A stretch of 64,000 nucleotides of DNA from a bacterium (Candidatus Blackallbacteria) CG13_big_fil_rev_8_21_14_2_50_49_14 (GTDB taxonomy: Bacteria; Cyanobacteriota; Sericytochromatia; UBA7694). Position 1 is the stretch's first letter. Each line of letters starts with the position of its first letter. Positions 1 through 8,310 of this stretch are shown here, in pieces. The position numbers were made by a program, and so were the translations under genes. Location of the stretch: assembly GCA_002783405.1 (NCBI GenBank), contig PFGG01000004.1, positions 1 through 64,000 of the forward strand, read 5' to 3'. The notes under the pieces were generated by a model, which was given only the letters and a program-made list of their open reading frames with translations, had not been told where the DNA came from and searched no databases.

Positions 1-2
1 TT

Positions 3-62
3 AAAGGGCTGTATGTCAACCAGCCTATTGTAGCGACTCAAGGGAACATCTCCTTTGGTTAG
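3..62 (+). CDS. tnpB: C-terminal tail of TnpB (partial at window edge)
   Basis: The third + frame is open from the window edge to a TAG at 60-62 and ends with the residues NQPIVATQGNISFG. This kind of tail is familiar from TnpB proteins of cyanobacterial IS605-type elements, in which the reading frame runs into the right-end hairpin. TnpB is an RNA-guided DNA nuclease with a RuvC fold, but none of its catalytic region is visible here. Whether the gene upstream is intact cannot be judged. The hairpin directly after the stop supports the call. Confidence 0.5.
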   Translation, partial: KGLYVNQPIVATQGNISFG

Positions 63-97
63 TTACAAGCTCTGGCCTTTAGGCCGGGGTCGTTGAC
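12..97 (+). ncRNA. Possible omegaRNA (reRNA) scaffold, 3' part
   Basis: In IS200/IS605 elements the transcript covering the end of tnpB and the right-end hairpin is processed into the guide RNA of TnpB. The last scaffold bases lie next to the element end, and the guide is the flanking DNA. Here the hairpin at 70-89 followed by GTTGAC fits that layout, so the bases from 98 on would act as the guide. This is known for the family and inferred here from position and hairpin only. Confidence 0.4.
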
Positions 98-216
98 TCT
101 ATGCCCCCCAAAAACTCAATTCCATTGAAAATCCCGAGGAGACCCCTTTTCTGGGTAAAGTTTAGCCCAGCCCTCTGCAAAACGCAAAACCCTGTAATAA
201 AATCCCGGCCAGCACG

Positions 217-222
217 TATAAT
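217..222 (+). promoter_or_regulatory. Candidate -10 box for the C39-like gene
   Basis: A perfect TATAAT lies 31 bases before the ATG at 253. No convincing -35 box is seen. The ATG is preceded by AGGA at 244-247, a usable ribosome binding site. Confidence 0.35.
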
Positions 223-252
223 AAGAGCTGAAATCCGTGCCCAGGAAAAGCC

Positions 253-1182
253 ATGGTTCAAGTCAACCGCGTTCAGCAGACACAACCCACCCAAGCACCC
301 GGCAGGGTTCAGGGCAAGCATCGCCAGGACAGCCCCGAGCCAGGGGTGATCTATGGACAGGTTCATCGCTCAGAGGGTGATCCCGAAGAGACGATTCAGG
401 CCATTTTGCATTTTGCCCGTGAAAAGGTTCAGGAAAAACGGGGCGGTAAAGAGGGCAAGCAAGGCAAGAAAAAAAAGCAAGCGCAGAAAAAGAAACAGGC
501 TGCCCGTTTTGATCCTGAAAAGACGTATATGATTGCCAGCCCTGTGCAGGAAACGCTGGTGCAACCCCGCCAGAATGGCTGTGCGCCGACCTGTCTGGCC
601 ATGTTGCTGCGCAAATACGGTCTGGTTCAGTCTGCCCGTGAGGGTTATGCCCGGATCGAAGCCCTGCGCACAGAAGGGGCTGAGCATCTCAACGATGTTG
701 GGCTCAGTCTGGAGGCGATTTCAGATTATGCCCAGCAGGCCGGGCTGAAATCACGGGTGCAAAGGGGCTATAGTTTTCTCTCGCAGTTGGAAGGGCTTTT
801 GCGCAGTCTGAACCGGGGGGCCACGCCGATTGCTTCGATTCAGTTGCCCGGCATGGGCAGCATGCGCCATGCGGTGCTGATTGTGGGCCTAACCCAGCAC
901 CAGGTCACGATTGTTGACCCGGCCCGCAGCGAGATTCAGCAGATGGCGATTGAAGATTTTCAGATTGCCTGGCAAAAAGAAGACAAAACCCAAGCCGGGG
1001 TGGGGCTTGCGTATATCGAAGTCTGGGGTGAGAATGCCCGCGGCGAGGTGCTGGAGCAGGTCATGGGCTGGGACAGTCTGCTCGAAGAATTTACCCGTGA
1101 CGCCACGCTTTTTTCTGAAATCGCGACAGGCCGTAAAGACAGCCGTTTTGCGCCAGCGGTGGTACAATTCTTTGATGACTGA
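253..1182 (+). CDS. C39-like papain-fold cysteine peptidase domain protein
   Basis: A 309-residue protein. Residues 1-90 are hydrophilic and low in complexity, with a lysine-rich stretch around 65-82. From about residue 95 it resembles the peptidase C39 / C39-like family: QNGCAPTCLAMLL at 107-119 holds the presumed oxyanion Gln107 and nucleophile Cys110, with MRHAVLIVGL (His206) and VDPA (Asp222) completing the triad. C39 enzymes cleave double-glycine leader peptides when fused to ABC exporters. Stand-alone C39-like proteins are usually of unknown substrate, and no transporter or leader peptide is seen nearby. No signal peptide is visible. The stop overlaps the next gene's start, so the two are likely co-translated. 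Family call good, function open. Confidence 0.75.
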   Translation: MVQVNRVQQTQPTQAPGRVQGKHRQDSPEPGVIYGQVHRSEGDPEETIQAILHFAREKVQEKRGGKEGKQGKKKKQAQKKKQAARFDPEKTYMIASPVQETLVQPRQNGCAPTCLAMLLRKYGLVQSAREGYARIEALRTEGAEHLNDVGLSLEAISDYAQQAGLKSRVQRGYSFLSQLEGLLRSLNRGATPIASIQLPGMGSMRHAVLIVGLTQHQVTIVDPARSEIQQMAIEDFQIAWQKEDKTQAGVGLAYIEVWGENARGEVLEQVMGWDSLLEEFTRDATLFSEIATGRKDSRFAPAVVQFFDD

Positions 1183-1612
1183 AGCCCTGCATACCGTTGA
1201 ATTCTTAATTTATGAAACTTGGCTGGATACCTTCGGCCATGTCAACCATGCCAAATACCTCGAACTCTATGAACAGGCCCGTTGGGACTGGCTCAGTGTT
1301 TACAATATCAGCACCGAAACGATTCAGCGCACGGCGATTGGCCCTGTGATTCTTGAGGTCAAGGTGCGCTATCTGCGAGAACTCAAAGCCCGTGAGCATA
1401 TTCGCATTACCACCCGCCTGGATCGCTTTCAAAAGAAAACCTTTCAAATCAGCCAGCAGATGCACCGCCTTGAAGATCAGGCTTTGGCCTCTGAGCTGGA
1501 GCTGACGGGTGGGATTCTCGACCTCAAAGCCCGCAAGCTGATAACCCCACCACCGGAATGGCGTGAGGCTTTGCGTTTGAAATTAGAAGACGACGAAAAT
1601 AGCGCCTTTTAA
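1175..1612 (+). CDS. Acyl-CoA thioesterase, 4HBT hotdog family
   Basis: A 145-residue single-hotdog protein. The signature D-x-x-GHVNH (Asp18, residues 21-25) followed by YLELYEQARWDWL is that of 4-hydroxybenzoyl-CoA thioesterase and YbgC-like enzymes, which hydrolyse acyl-CoA thioesters in the cytoplasm. The length is normal for the family. The open frame extends further upstream, but the ATG at 1175 puts the start in the family's usual place and overlaps the preceding stop by 8 bases, suggesting translational coupling to the C39-like gene. Substrate cannot be told from sequence. Confidence 0.85.
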   Translation: MTEALHTVEFLIYETWLDTFGHVNHAKYLELYEQARWDWLSVYNISTETIQRTAIGPVILEVKVRYLRELKAREHIRITTRLDRFQKKTFQISQQMHRLEDQALASELELTGGILDLKARKLITPPPEWREALRLKLEDDENSAF

Positions 1613-1617
1613 TCCGC

Positions 1618-1842
1618 TTAATCTACCCTGAAGTCTGCTTTGGCAGGTCGGGGTTCTGGAATCGGTTTGCCTTCGACCCGTGCGGCTTCCAGCCAGGCTG
1701 CCATGGCCCGTTCGACTTCATCCAGTGCTTCGCGGGGGGTGCTGCCAAAGGCCGAGCAAAAGGCCAAATCGGGCACTTGGGCAATATAGCCGTGGTCGGC
1801 CTCACTGTAAACAATCGTAATCGTATAGCGCTGTGCTTTCAT
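1618..1842 (-). CDS. hicB: HicB-family antitoxin
   Basis: A 74-residue protein whose N-terminal half follows the HicB pattern: a beta strand (YTITIVYSE), G-YIAQVPDL, and a helix after STPREALDE. HicB proteins bind and neutralise the HicA mRNA interferase and often repress their own operon through a C-terminal DNA-binding domain. Here the C-terminal part is only a proline-rich stub, so a DNA-binding role is doubtful. The gene follows hicA with an ATGA overlap and has its own GGAGG site 5 bases before the ATG. It is the last of four overlapping genes headed by mutA. Confidence 0.75.
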   Translation of the reverse strand: MKAQRYTITIVYSEADHGYIAQVPDLAFCSAFGSTPREALDEVERAMAAWLEAARVEGKPIPEPRPAKADFRVD

Positions 1843-2078
1843 ACTTCCTCCAACTGGTATTTTTGCACCAGATAGAGAATCTGGCGAAGTTGCCAGGACT
1901 TGACCTTGCCATCGGCATTTTGCAGGCTGAGCAGTTCACGCACCTTGTCGTGGGCATAAATAAAATGCAGGCGGCTGAGGCTGACCTGACGAAAACCCAA
2001 TTGGCCGATCAGGCGTTGAACTTCATTAAAGCTCAGCTCCTGCCCATGCTGAAGCTGTTGAAAAATAGGCTGACTCAT
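1839..2078 (-). CDS. hicA: HicA-like toxin (mRNA interferase family)
   Basis: A 79-residue protein read as HicA-like from its size, its place directly before hicB, a central beta-hairpin region around [15 protein letters not shown] with a histidine where the family has one, and a C-terminal segment ([13 protein letters not shown]) like the usual LRKILKQ end. HicA proteins are small double-stranded-RNA-binding-fold ribonucleases that cleave mRNA unless bound by HicB. The frame looks whole. The start overlaps the mutB stop by 4 bases. The similarity is moderate, and the partner gene carries much of the weight of the call. Confidence 0.6.
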   Translation of the reverse strand: MSQPIFQQLQHGQELSFNEVQRLIGQLGFRQVSLSRLHFIYAHDKVRELLSLQNADGKVKSWQLRQILYLVQKYQLEEV

Positions 2079-4276
2079 GCTTCTTCCTCTGTGGGCCCAA
2101 AACGGGCCTGAATAATTTCCATCATCTGGGCGGCGGCTTCAGGAATCGAGGTGCCCGGGCCAAAAATAGCCGCTGCTCCCTGTTCATACAGCGTGGCATA
2201 GTCCTGAGCGGGTATCACGCCCCCACATACCACGATAATATCATCCCGGCCCAATTTTTCAAGTTCGGCGATCAATTGGGGCAGCAGGGTTTTGTGTCCG
2301 CCGGCCAGCGAACTCATGCCCACCACATGCACATCATTGTCCACAGCCTGACGGGCGGTTTCTTCGGGCGTTTGAAAGAGGGGGCCGACATCCACATCAA
2401 AGCCCATATCGGCATAGGCTGTGGCGATGACTTTGGCGCCCCGGTCGTGGCCATCCTGCCCCAGTTTGGCCACCAGAATCCGAGGTTGCCTGCCTTCGCC
2501 GGCGGCAAAGGCCTGGGTGAGGGCACGTACCGAGGCCACGCTGGCATTGCCTTCCTGGGCGTATTCCTTGCCATAAACCCCTGAAATCAGGCGGTTGCGG
2601 GCCTGAAAACGGCCCCAGACCTTTTCCAGGGCCTCTGAAATTTCGCCCAGGGTGGCGCGGGCGCGGGCGGCTTCAACTGCCAGGGCGAGCAGATTGCCCT
2701 GGCCTGTTTCGGCACTTTGGGTTAAGGCTGCCAAACAGTTTTCCACCCGTGCGGGATCCCGGTTTGCTTTGACCTGGGCCAGGCGTTGAAGCTGGGCTTC
2801 GCGTACGGCGCTATTGTCTACTTCCAGAATCGCGAGGCTGGCTTCTTTTTCCAGACGCCAACGGTTCACGCCGACAATCGTTTCCTGACCGGAGTCTATC
2901 CGGGCCTGGCGACGGGCGGCGGCTTCTTCAATCCGCATTTTGGGAATGCCCTCTTCCAGGGCGCGGGTCATGCCGCCATAGGATTCTACCTCTTTGAGAT
3001 GTTCCCAGCCTTTTTCAATCAGGGCAGTTGTCAAATGCTCAAGCAGCCAGGAGCCCCCCAGGGGATCAATCACGCGGCAGATGCCGGTTTCTTCCTGCAG
3101 ATAGAGCTGGGTATTGCGGGCAATCCGGGCTGAGAAATCGGTGGGCAGGGCTATCGCCTCATCAAGGGAATTGGTGTGCAGCGACTGGGTATGCCCCAAT
3201 GCTGCTGCCAGGGCCTCCATGCAGGTGCGCACGACATTGTTGAAGGGGTCTTGTTCTGTCAGGGTCCAGCCTGAAGTCTGGGAATGGGTGCGCAGTGCCA
3301 GCGATTTGGGGTTTTGCGGCTGAAAGGGTTTGAGCAGACTGGCCCAAAGCACGCGGGCGGCGCGCATTTTGGCGATTTCCATAAAGGTATTCATGCCCTG
3401 GGCCCAGAAAAAGGAGAGACGGGGGGCAAAGGCATCAATCTGCATACCGGCTGCGATGCCTGTGCGCACGTATTCCAACCCATCGGCCAGGGTATAGGCC
3501 ATCTCCAGATCGGCTGTCGCTCCCGCTTCCTGCATATGGTAGCCCGAAATGCTGATGCTGTTGAATTTGGGCATATATTCAGAGGTGTGTTTGAAAATGT
3601 CCGCAATGATGCGCATCGAGGGTTGGGGCGGATAGATATAGGTATTGCGTACCATGTATTCTTTCAAAATATCGTTCTGAATCGTGCCACTGAGCTGTTC
3701 CTGGCTCACGCCCTGCTCTTCAGCCGCCACGATATAAAAGGCCATGATCGGCAGCACGGCCCCGTTCATGGTCATCGAAACCGACATCTGATCGAGGGGA
3801 ATTTCAGCAAAGAGGATTTTCATATCCTCTACGCTGTCAATGGCGACCCCCGCCTTGCCAACATCGCCCACCACGCGGGGGTGATCGGAATCGTAACCCC
3901 GGTGGGTGGCCAGGTCAAAGGCGACCGAAAGCCCTTTTTGGCCAGCGGCCAGATTGCGGCGGTAAAAGGCATTGCTCTCTTCAGCGGTGGAAAAACCGGC
4001 ATATTGGCGCACGGTCCAGGGCCGCAGGGTATACATCGAGCCATAGGGCCCGCGCAGATAGGGGGGCAGGCCGGAAAGATAGCCCAAATGCTGGCAATTT
4101 TGCAGATCGGCTTGGGTATAGAGGGGCTTGAGGGGAATCTGTTCGAGGGTTTCCCAGGTTTTTTCAGCGGGGCTTTGGCCCGTTTCCGCCTGAAACTGTG
4201 CAGCCCAGTCTTCAGACGGGGTTGTGGCCCCAAAGAGGGGTATTTGCGTGAAATCAGGGTGTTGAAAGCGGCTCAT
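2075..4276 (-). CDS. mutB: Methylmalonyl-CoA mutase large subunit
   Basis: A 733-residue protein, the usual length for the catalytic alpha subunit. The N-terminal TIM barrel contains [20 protein letters not shown] and [16 protein letters not shown], both highly conserved around the CoA/substrate site. The C-terminal B12-binding domain has the base-off motif D-x-H-x-x-G as DGHDRG (Asp608, His610) and later GLSSLAGGH-like and GGVIP segments. It interconverts succinyl-CoA and (R)-methylmalonyl-CoA by a cobalamin radical mechanism, in propionate breakdown or formation. It overlaps mutA by 4 bases upstream and hicA by 4 bases downstream. The GTPase chaperone MeaB and the epimerase are not in this window. 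Confidence 0.97.
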   Translation of the reverse strand: MSRFQHPDFTQIPLFGATTPSEDWAAQFQAETGQSPAEKTWETLEQIPLKPLYTQADLQNCQHLGYLSGLPPYLRGPYGSMYTLRPWTVRQYAGFSTAEESNAFYRRNLAAGQKGLSVAFDLATHRGYDSDHPRVVGDVGKAGVAIDSVEDMKILFAEIPLDQMSVSMTMNGAVLPIMAFYIVAAEEQGVSQEQLSGTIQNDILKEYMVRNTYIYPPQPSMRIIADIFKHTSEYMPKFNSISISGYHMQEAGATADLEMAYTLADGLEYVRTGIAAGMQIDAFAPRLSFFWAQGMNTFMEIAKMRAARVLWASLLKPFQPQNPKSLALRTHSQTSGWTLTEQDPFNNVVRTCMEALAAALGHTQSLHTNSLDEAIALPTDFSARIARNTQLYLQEETGICRVIDPLGGSWLLEHLTTALIEKGWEHLKEVESYGGMTRALEEGIPKMRIEEAAARRQARIDSGQETIVGVNRWRLEKEASLAILEVDNSAVREAQLQRLAQVKANRDPARVENCLAALTQSAETGQGNLLALAVEAARARATLGEISEALEKVWGRFQARNRLISGVYGKEYAQEGNASVASVRALTQAFAAGEGRQPRILVAKLGQDGHDRGAKVIATAYADMGFDVDVGPLFQTPEETARQAVDNDVHVVGMSSLAGGHKTLLPQLIAELEKLGRDDIIVVCGGVIPAQDYATLYEQGAAAIFGPGTSIPEAAAQMMEIIQARFGPTEEEA

Positions 4277-6303
4277 GCGGGAACCCCCAAAAGATCAAGA
4301 ATCGCGTTGAGTGTGGCGGGTAAATCTGCGCCCAGATAAATAAATTCTCGAATTCCGCTGGCCTGGTGGGCTGCCACCTGCTCCTTGGGATAGCCTGCCA
4401 GCAGAAGTGGCTGAGACCATCCCGCTTCGACACAGGCCGCGAAAACAGCGGGTACGATTTCGGGATAATCGGCATCAGCAGAACAGAGGACGGCCGCTGC
4501 AACCGGGGCCTGGCTCCAGGCTTGAACGGCTTCCTGGGCACTGGCAAAGGCCTCGGCCAGAATCACCTTCAACCCAGCCACCTCTAAAAAGCCTTGGGCG
4601 AAGTCTGCACGGGGTTTCCAGGCTTTGAGCGGGCCGAAGGGCAAGAGCAGAATCTGTGGGGGCTCGGGCAGGGCCTCAACCCGGGCGCGTAGTTTTTCAA
4701 AAGCTGCTGCGGCACGGTAAACGGGCAAGGCTTCAATTGCTGGCTCCTGAGCTGTTTCAGTCTGCATCAGCACGTTGCTGAGGGTGGCGATATCGGCTCC
4801 CCTGCGAATCGATTGTTTTAATGCTTGGGCGAAATCTTTGGTCTCAGGTTGAAAACCAGCGGGCATCCAGGCCGGAGCCCGAGGGGGGCGCGGCCCAGGC
4901 TCGGGGGGCGCAGGCAGCAGATGCAGCTCTGTTTCTGTTGCCAGGGGGGCGTATTGACTGGTCCCCACTAGGCTTTTTTTGCGTTTGGCAAAATCCTGCT
5001 GGCGTTGGCTGCGGGTTTCGGCGATCCAGCTTTGGGGCAGGCCTGTGGCCAAGGCTGGCATCAGACCGCCTTTTTGCTCCAGGGTTTGGAACAGGCCCCA
5101 GGCCTTTTCGGCCAGTTCTGTACTCAGGCTTTCCAGGGCATAGGCTCCCCCTGCGGGATCGATCAGGCGGGCCAGATTGCTTTCTTCACGCAGAATCAAC
5201 TGCAGATTGCGGGCCTGGCGGCGGGCAAAGCTATCGGGCAGGCCCAGGGGCGCGTTGAAGCAGGCGGTGGATAAACTGTTAACACCGCCCAAAACGGCGC
5301 AGAAGGCCTGGCTGGTTACGCGCAGCATATTGACATACGGATCTGTTTTGCTCAGGCTGAGCTGTGAGCTGCTGGCGTGCAGCCAGAGCTGACCACTCAG
5401 GCCATAGGCCTGTAAAACCCGCTGCCAAAGCAGACGCAGCGCCCGGATTTTGGCCAGTTCGATTAAGAAGTCCGAGCCCGTTTCAAGGGTCCAGTGCAGG
5501 TGGGGAACCAGGCTTTCAGGGGAAATACCACGCTGATCCATCTCGCGCAGATAGGTCACGGCACTGCCGATCAGGCAGGCCAACTCCTGGCTGGCGGAGG
5601 CGCCTGCGCGGTGCCAGACCCGGCCATCGAGAGCCAGACTTTTGAGTTGCGGGGCGGTTTGCATCAGTTCCCGTATGCCCCAGGCGCTGCGATCGAGAAT
5701 GCTGCTCAGGGGGGCACTCAGCTGGCCTTGGGCTGCCCAATCGGCGAGCGGGTCTTCGAGCAGGCCGCCGCGTAAGCTTTGGGGCTCTATGCCTTCTGCT
5801 TCCCAATAGCCCAGAAACAGACTTAAATTTGCCAGCGCAGGTGCTTGGCTGCGCACAAACAGTGGGGTTTGCGCGATGGGCAAATCGCGAAAGGCGGTTT
5901 GCAGGTCGCTGAGTTCTTCAAGTACCAGGCTGGGGCGTGTCGCATTCGGGCTGATTTCCAGCCAGAGGGCATCCAGCCCTTGGGGCAAATCTTCACGGGC
6001 AGAAGCGTTCCAGGTTTCAGGGCTGGGGTGAGGAATTTCCTGGCAGACCCACCAAGGCTGCAGCAGATAGCCGGCAGCCCGCTCACCTCGGCGGTGCAGG
6101 CCACTGGCGGGGGTCTGTTCAAGTTGGGGGGGGAGATCTGCGGCCCGGTAGATTGGCTTGATCGTCAGATCTTCATAGGTTTTTTTATGCAGTTTTTCAA
6201 AGGCCAGACCTTTGAGTTCTTTTTCGACCAGGGCTTGCCAGGCGCTGAATTCATGCCGGGGAAAAAGGGCGGGCAGATCGAGGTTCTCGCTGAGAGCTGT
6301 CAT
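4273..6303 (-). CDS. mutA: Methylmalonyl-CoA mutase small subunit
   Basis: A 676-residue protein homologous to the beta subunit of heterodimeric methylmalonyl-CoA mutase. It starts with the typical [21 protein letters not shown] segment that wraps the partner and keeps the barrel and Rossmann-like regions. The C-terminal domain has no D-x-H-x-x-G motif, as expected for the non-catalytic subunit, which stabilises MutB. The ATG at 6303 is preceded by AAAGGGAA about 9 bases upstream. It is the first gene of the mutA-mutB-hicA-hicB unit, behind a TATACT -10 box (complement of 6335-6340). Confidence 0.93.
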   Translation of the reverse strand: MTALSENLDLPALFPRHEFSAWQALVEKELKGLAFEKLHKKTYEDLTIKPIYRAADLPPQLEQTPASGLHRRGERAAGYLLQPWWVCQEIPHPSPETWNASAREDLPQGLDALWLEISPNATRPSLVLEELSDLQTAFRDLPIAQTPLFVRSQAPALANLSLFLGYWEAEGIEPQSLRGGLLEDPLADWAAQGQLSAPLSSILDRSAWGIRELMQTAPQLKSLALDGRVWHRAGASASQELACLIGSAVTYLREMDQRGISPESLVPHLHWTLETGSDFLIELAKIRALRLLWQRVLQAYGLSGQLWLHASSSQLSLSKTDPYVNMLRVTSQAFCAVLGGVNSLSTACFNAPLGLPDSFARRQARNLQLILREESNLARLIDPAGGAYALESLSTELAEKAWGLFQTLEQKGGLMPALATGLPQSWIAETRSQRQQDFAKRKKSLVGTSQYAPLATETELHLLPAPPEPGPRPPRAPAWMPAGFQPETKDFAQALKQSIRRGADIATLSNVLMQTETAQEPAIEALPVYRAAAAFEKLRARVEALPEPPQILLLPFGPLKAWKPRADFAQGFLEVAGLKVILAEAFASAQEAVQAWSQAPVAAAVLCSADADYPEIVPAVFAACVEAGWSQPLLLAGYPKEQVAAHQASGIREFIYLGADLPATLNAILDLLGVPA

Positions 6304-6334
6304 GGCGGATTCCCTTTCGGTGGACTTCTTTCCC

Positions 6335-6402
6335 AGTATAGCGAAATTGGCTTGAAATTGTACGCAAAACCATTGTACAAGAGGGGCCGAGGCTGTTAAA
6401 CT
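6335..6402. promoter_or_regulatory. Divergent promoter region with repeated ATTGTAC
   Basis: Between mutA and the divergent zinc-ribbon gene lie a minus-strand TATACT (complement of 6335-6340) and a plus-strand extended -10, TGTTAAACT at 6394-6402. Two direct copies of ATTGTAC (6357-6363 and 6372-6378) sit between them, the second part of the palindrome TTGTACAA (6373-6380). They lie about where the -35 region of the mutA promoter would be. This could be an operator, but no regulator is visible. Confidence 0.4.
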
Positions 6403-6427
6403 CCCTGAATTGGAAAGGTGGCTTTTC

Positions 6428-7351
6428 GTGTCTGAAATCTATTCATGTCCTCAGTGTCAGCGTGTGGTTTTACCGGGTGATCAATTCTGTGCCGGTTGTG
6501 GCTGTGCCTTGACCTCAGAAGCCCCAGAACAGATTCAACCCAGCGAAACCCCCGAAGAAAGTTTTTGGAAACGTTTTCCTCTCTCCCCGCTGCAATCAGC
6601 CTTGAATCGGCCCTGGCTGATTATTTCTGTTTCTGCCTTGGGCGTCTTGATCTTGGGCTATCTGGCTGTTTTTCGCCCCTGGCAGGCGGTTGAGCCTTTG
6701 CCTCTTGCCAGTGCCTCTGCTTCACCCAGTGTTTCTGAAAGTCCTGTGGTTGCAGATGCTGCGGCTTTGCTGACAGCGGTTCCATCCCCTGCTCCAGAGT
6801 TGTGGCGCATCAAAGAAGGATTGGTGAATATCCGTTCGACGCCTTCTCTACAGGGCGAGGTCTTGGCTCGTGTCAAACAGGGAGCAAGCTATCCTGCGAC
6901 AGGTCAAACCGCAGATCAGCAAGGCCATCATTGGATCGAACTGAAACTGGAACAGGGCACGGGTTGGGTCAGCTCCACGCTTCTAGAGGCGGTGCCTCGT
7001 GTCGCGGTCTCTGCCAGCCCCTTGAAAGCTCAAGCTTCTGCCTTGCCTGAAAAAATTACCCCCCCTGGGCGCTTGCTGAACCATGAGAAACTGGGAGGCT
7101 GGATGCTCGCCAAACCTGAGGATCGGCAGCGCACAGCTTTGGCCATGACCCGTCTGATGTTCCCGGATGAAGTGGCAGAAAGACAGAAAAAAAGAGCACT
7201 TTTATTGGAAACCTGTATTTCAGGCAGTGGCGAAGATACCAAGATCAACCACCATGATGTGGCTGAAATTGCTGCAATTTGTGCCCTGCTTTTGGGCTGG
7301 CAGGAAGAAAGCAAAGCGGCAGGCAGCGCTTCCTCTAAAAATCCCCAATAA
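6428..7351 (+). CDS. Zinc-ribbon, single-TM, SH3-domain protein
   Basis: A 307-residue protein with three recognisable parts. An N-terminal zinc ribbon (CPQC near residue 7 and CAGCGCAL) is followed by one membrane segment near residues 60-80 (PWLIISVSALGVLILGYLAV). After a Ser/Ala/Pro-rich linker comes a bacterial SH3-like domain (NIRSTPSLQGEVLARVKQG to GWVSSTLLEAV). The C-terminal 90 residues are not recognised. SH3b domains often bind peptidoglycan, so the outer part probably faces the periplasm. GTG at 6428 is chosen over TTG at 6410 because AAAGGTGG lies about 7 bases before it. Function unknown. Confidence 0.7.
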   Translation: MSEIYSCPQCQRVVLPGDQFCAGCGCALTSEAPEQIQPSETPEESFWKRFPLSPLQSALNRPWLIISVSALGVLILGYLAVFRPWQAVEPLPLASASASPSVSESPVVADAAALLTAVPSPAPELWRIKEGLVNIRSTPSLQGEVLARVKQGASYPATGQTADQQGHHWIELKLEQGTGWVSSTLLEAVPRVAVSASPLKAQASALPEKITPPGRLLNHEKLGGWMLAKPEDRQRTALAMTRLMFPDEVAERQKKRALLLETCISGSGEDTKINHHDVAEIAAICALLLGWQEESKAAGSASSKNPQ

Positions 7352-7379
7352 AAGATCGTGTAGCCCGCATAAAAAAAGA

Positions 7380-7406
7380 TTGACTTGGGTATAACTGAAG
7401 TATGAC
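7380..7406 (+). promoter_or_regulatory. Candidate promoter for the small TPR-like gene
   Basis: TTGACT at 7380-7385 and TATGAC at 7401-7406 are separated by 15 bases, slightly short of ideal. The ribosome binding site GAGGGAG at 7411-7417 follows, 7 bases before the ATG at 7425. Confidence 0.4.
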
Positions 7407-7424
7407 GCGTGAGGGAGTAATCAC

Positions 7425-7766
7425 ATGCTGGACTTTCAGGCCTTGGCCTCAGCCCGACAGGAAGTCGGAGTGCGTGACGAAGAACGTCAACGCCGTTCAG
7501 CAGAGCTGTATCAAAAGGCTTTGCTGATTTTAGCTGATTTTCAGCGCAAACAGGGAATTCAGAAATCTTTGCTCAAGCAAGCGGCCAATCTGCTGCATGA
7601 GTCATTGCTTTTGAATAACCAAAATCCTTATGCCTATTTGTGCATGAGTTATATTTTCTTTGTTCTCAATGATTTGCCCCGTACTCGCCGTTATTTGAAT
7701 GCCGCCCGTAAACTCAGCCCCCATTTGCCCGAAGCGGGACTCTTACAAAAATGTCTTGCATCCTGA
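7425..7766 (+). CDS. Small TPR-like helical protein
   Basis: A 113-residue, all-helical protein. The segment from about residue 48 (ANLLHESLLLNNQNPYAYLC, then SYIFFVLNDLPRTRRYLNAA) has the spacing of two tetratricopeptide repeats, including the typical NP-AY turn. TPR units mediate protein-protein contact. No signal peptide or membrane segment is seen, so it is probably cytoplasmic. It has its own strong ribosome binding site, and the next gene follows closely, so the two may be co-transcribed. Partner unknown. Confidence 0.6.
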   Translation: MLDFQALASARQEVGVRDEERQRRSAELYQKALLILADFQRKQGIQKSLLKQAANLLHESLLLNNQNPYAYLCMSYIFFVLNDLPRTRRYLNAARKLSPHLPEAGLLQKCLAS

Positions 7767-7785
7767 AGGAGACCTTAATTTTACA

Positions 7786-8220
7786 ATGCTAAATTTTCCA
7801 AAATTTAATAGTATCAATCCCTTTAACAGTACTCCATCTACTTCGCCGCTTGCTGGTGCGGAGAAACCTCGCACAGAGAGCGGCTCTGTTCCTGCCTCGG
7901 GTGCCTCGAAACCTGCTGTCCCTGCAGAACTGCCGGGTTTGCCCGATACCTTAACCCTTGGCAGCGATGTCAAAGCGATTGATTCACTTCAGATTCAGCC
8001 TGAAAATGTTCAAGCCGGTGCTCCCTTTCTGAATTATTTAACCCAGACGGCCCCCAATGGGGAAGTTTTGGGTGGCCCCCAAGGGGGCGGTATTCAACGG
8101 CCTGAGGGCCCTGCTGTCGATACGCCCCCTGTCATTATTGGCTCGGTGCCCGGTGAAGGAAAAGACGCTTTGCGCGATATGATTGAAGCCATGAAAGCCT
8201 CTCTGCGCCAGGTTGAATAG
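7786..8220 (+). CDS. Hypothetical protein, disordered N-terminal half
   Basis: A 144-residue protein I do not recognise. The first 70 residues are rich in Pro, Ser, Thr and Ala and look disordered. The middle is Gly/Pro-rich, and the last 20 residues form an amphipathic helix (DALRDMIEAMKASLRQ). The ATG at 7786 is the best start, though AAGGAGA at 7766-7772 is somewhat far upstream (13 bases). The open frame upstream overlaps the preceding gene and is unlikely to be used. No signal peptide is seen. Confidence 0.5.
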   Translation: MLNFPKFNSINPFNSTPSTSPLAGAEKPRTESGSVPASGASKPAVPAELPGLPDTLTLGSDVKAIDSLQIQPENVQAGAPFLNYLTQTAPNGEVLGGPQGGGIQRPEGPAVDTPPVIIGSVPGEGKDALRDMIEAMKASLRQVE

Positions 8221-8281
8221 GTTTTTTCATCCTTCAGGATTTTTTATTTGCTTCGGGCTTGCTTGGAGACTTTGCCTCCCC

Positions 8282-8290
8282 TGTTATAAT
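8282..8290 (+). promoter_or_regulatory. Extended -10 promoter (TGTTATAAT)
   Basis: TGT directly before a perfect TATAAT (8285-8290) makes an extended -10 element. TTGGAG at 8263-8268 is a possible -35 box 16 bases upstream. GGAGG at 8297-8301 follows, so the leader would be very short. Confidence 0.5.
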
Positions 8291-8310
8291 GCAGGCGGAG
8301 GCTTTTGCTT

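Larger units (their letters stand above)
1..97 (+). mobile_element. Right end of an IS200/IS605-family (TnpB-type) element
   Basis: The first 97 bases read like the 3' end of an IS200/IS605 or IS1341-type element. The last codons of a tnpB-like frame are followed by a GC-rich hairpin (arms about 70-77 and 82-89, loop TTTA, with two G-U pairs) and then GTTGAC at 92-97, which is where such elements usually end. The rest lies to the left of the window. The family is known to be mobilised by the HUH transposase TnpA when it is present and to carry the RNA-guided nuclease TnpB. The assignment rests on the tail and hairpin only. Confidence 0.6.

Noticed and set aside
3284-4339. Long open frame (351 codons) on the + strand
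   Set aside because: It lies antisense to mutB, whose family identity is certain. The frame is a shadow of its codon pattern.
8229-8246. Mini hairpin ATCC-TTCA-GGAT followed by T's after the gene ending at 8220
   Set aside because: The four-pair stem is too weak to call a terminator with confidence.
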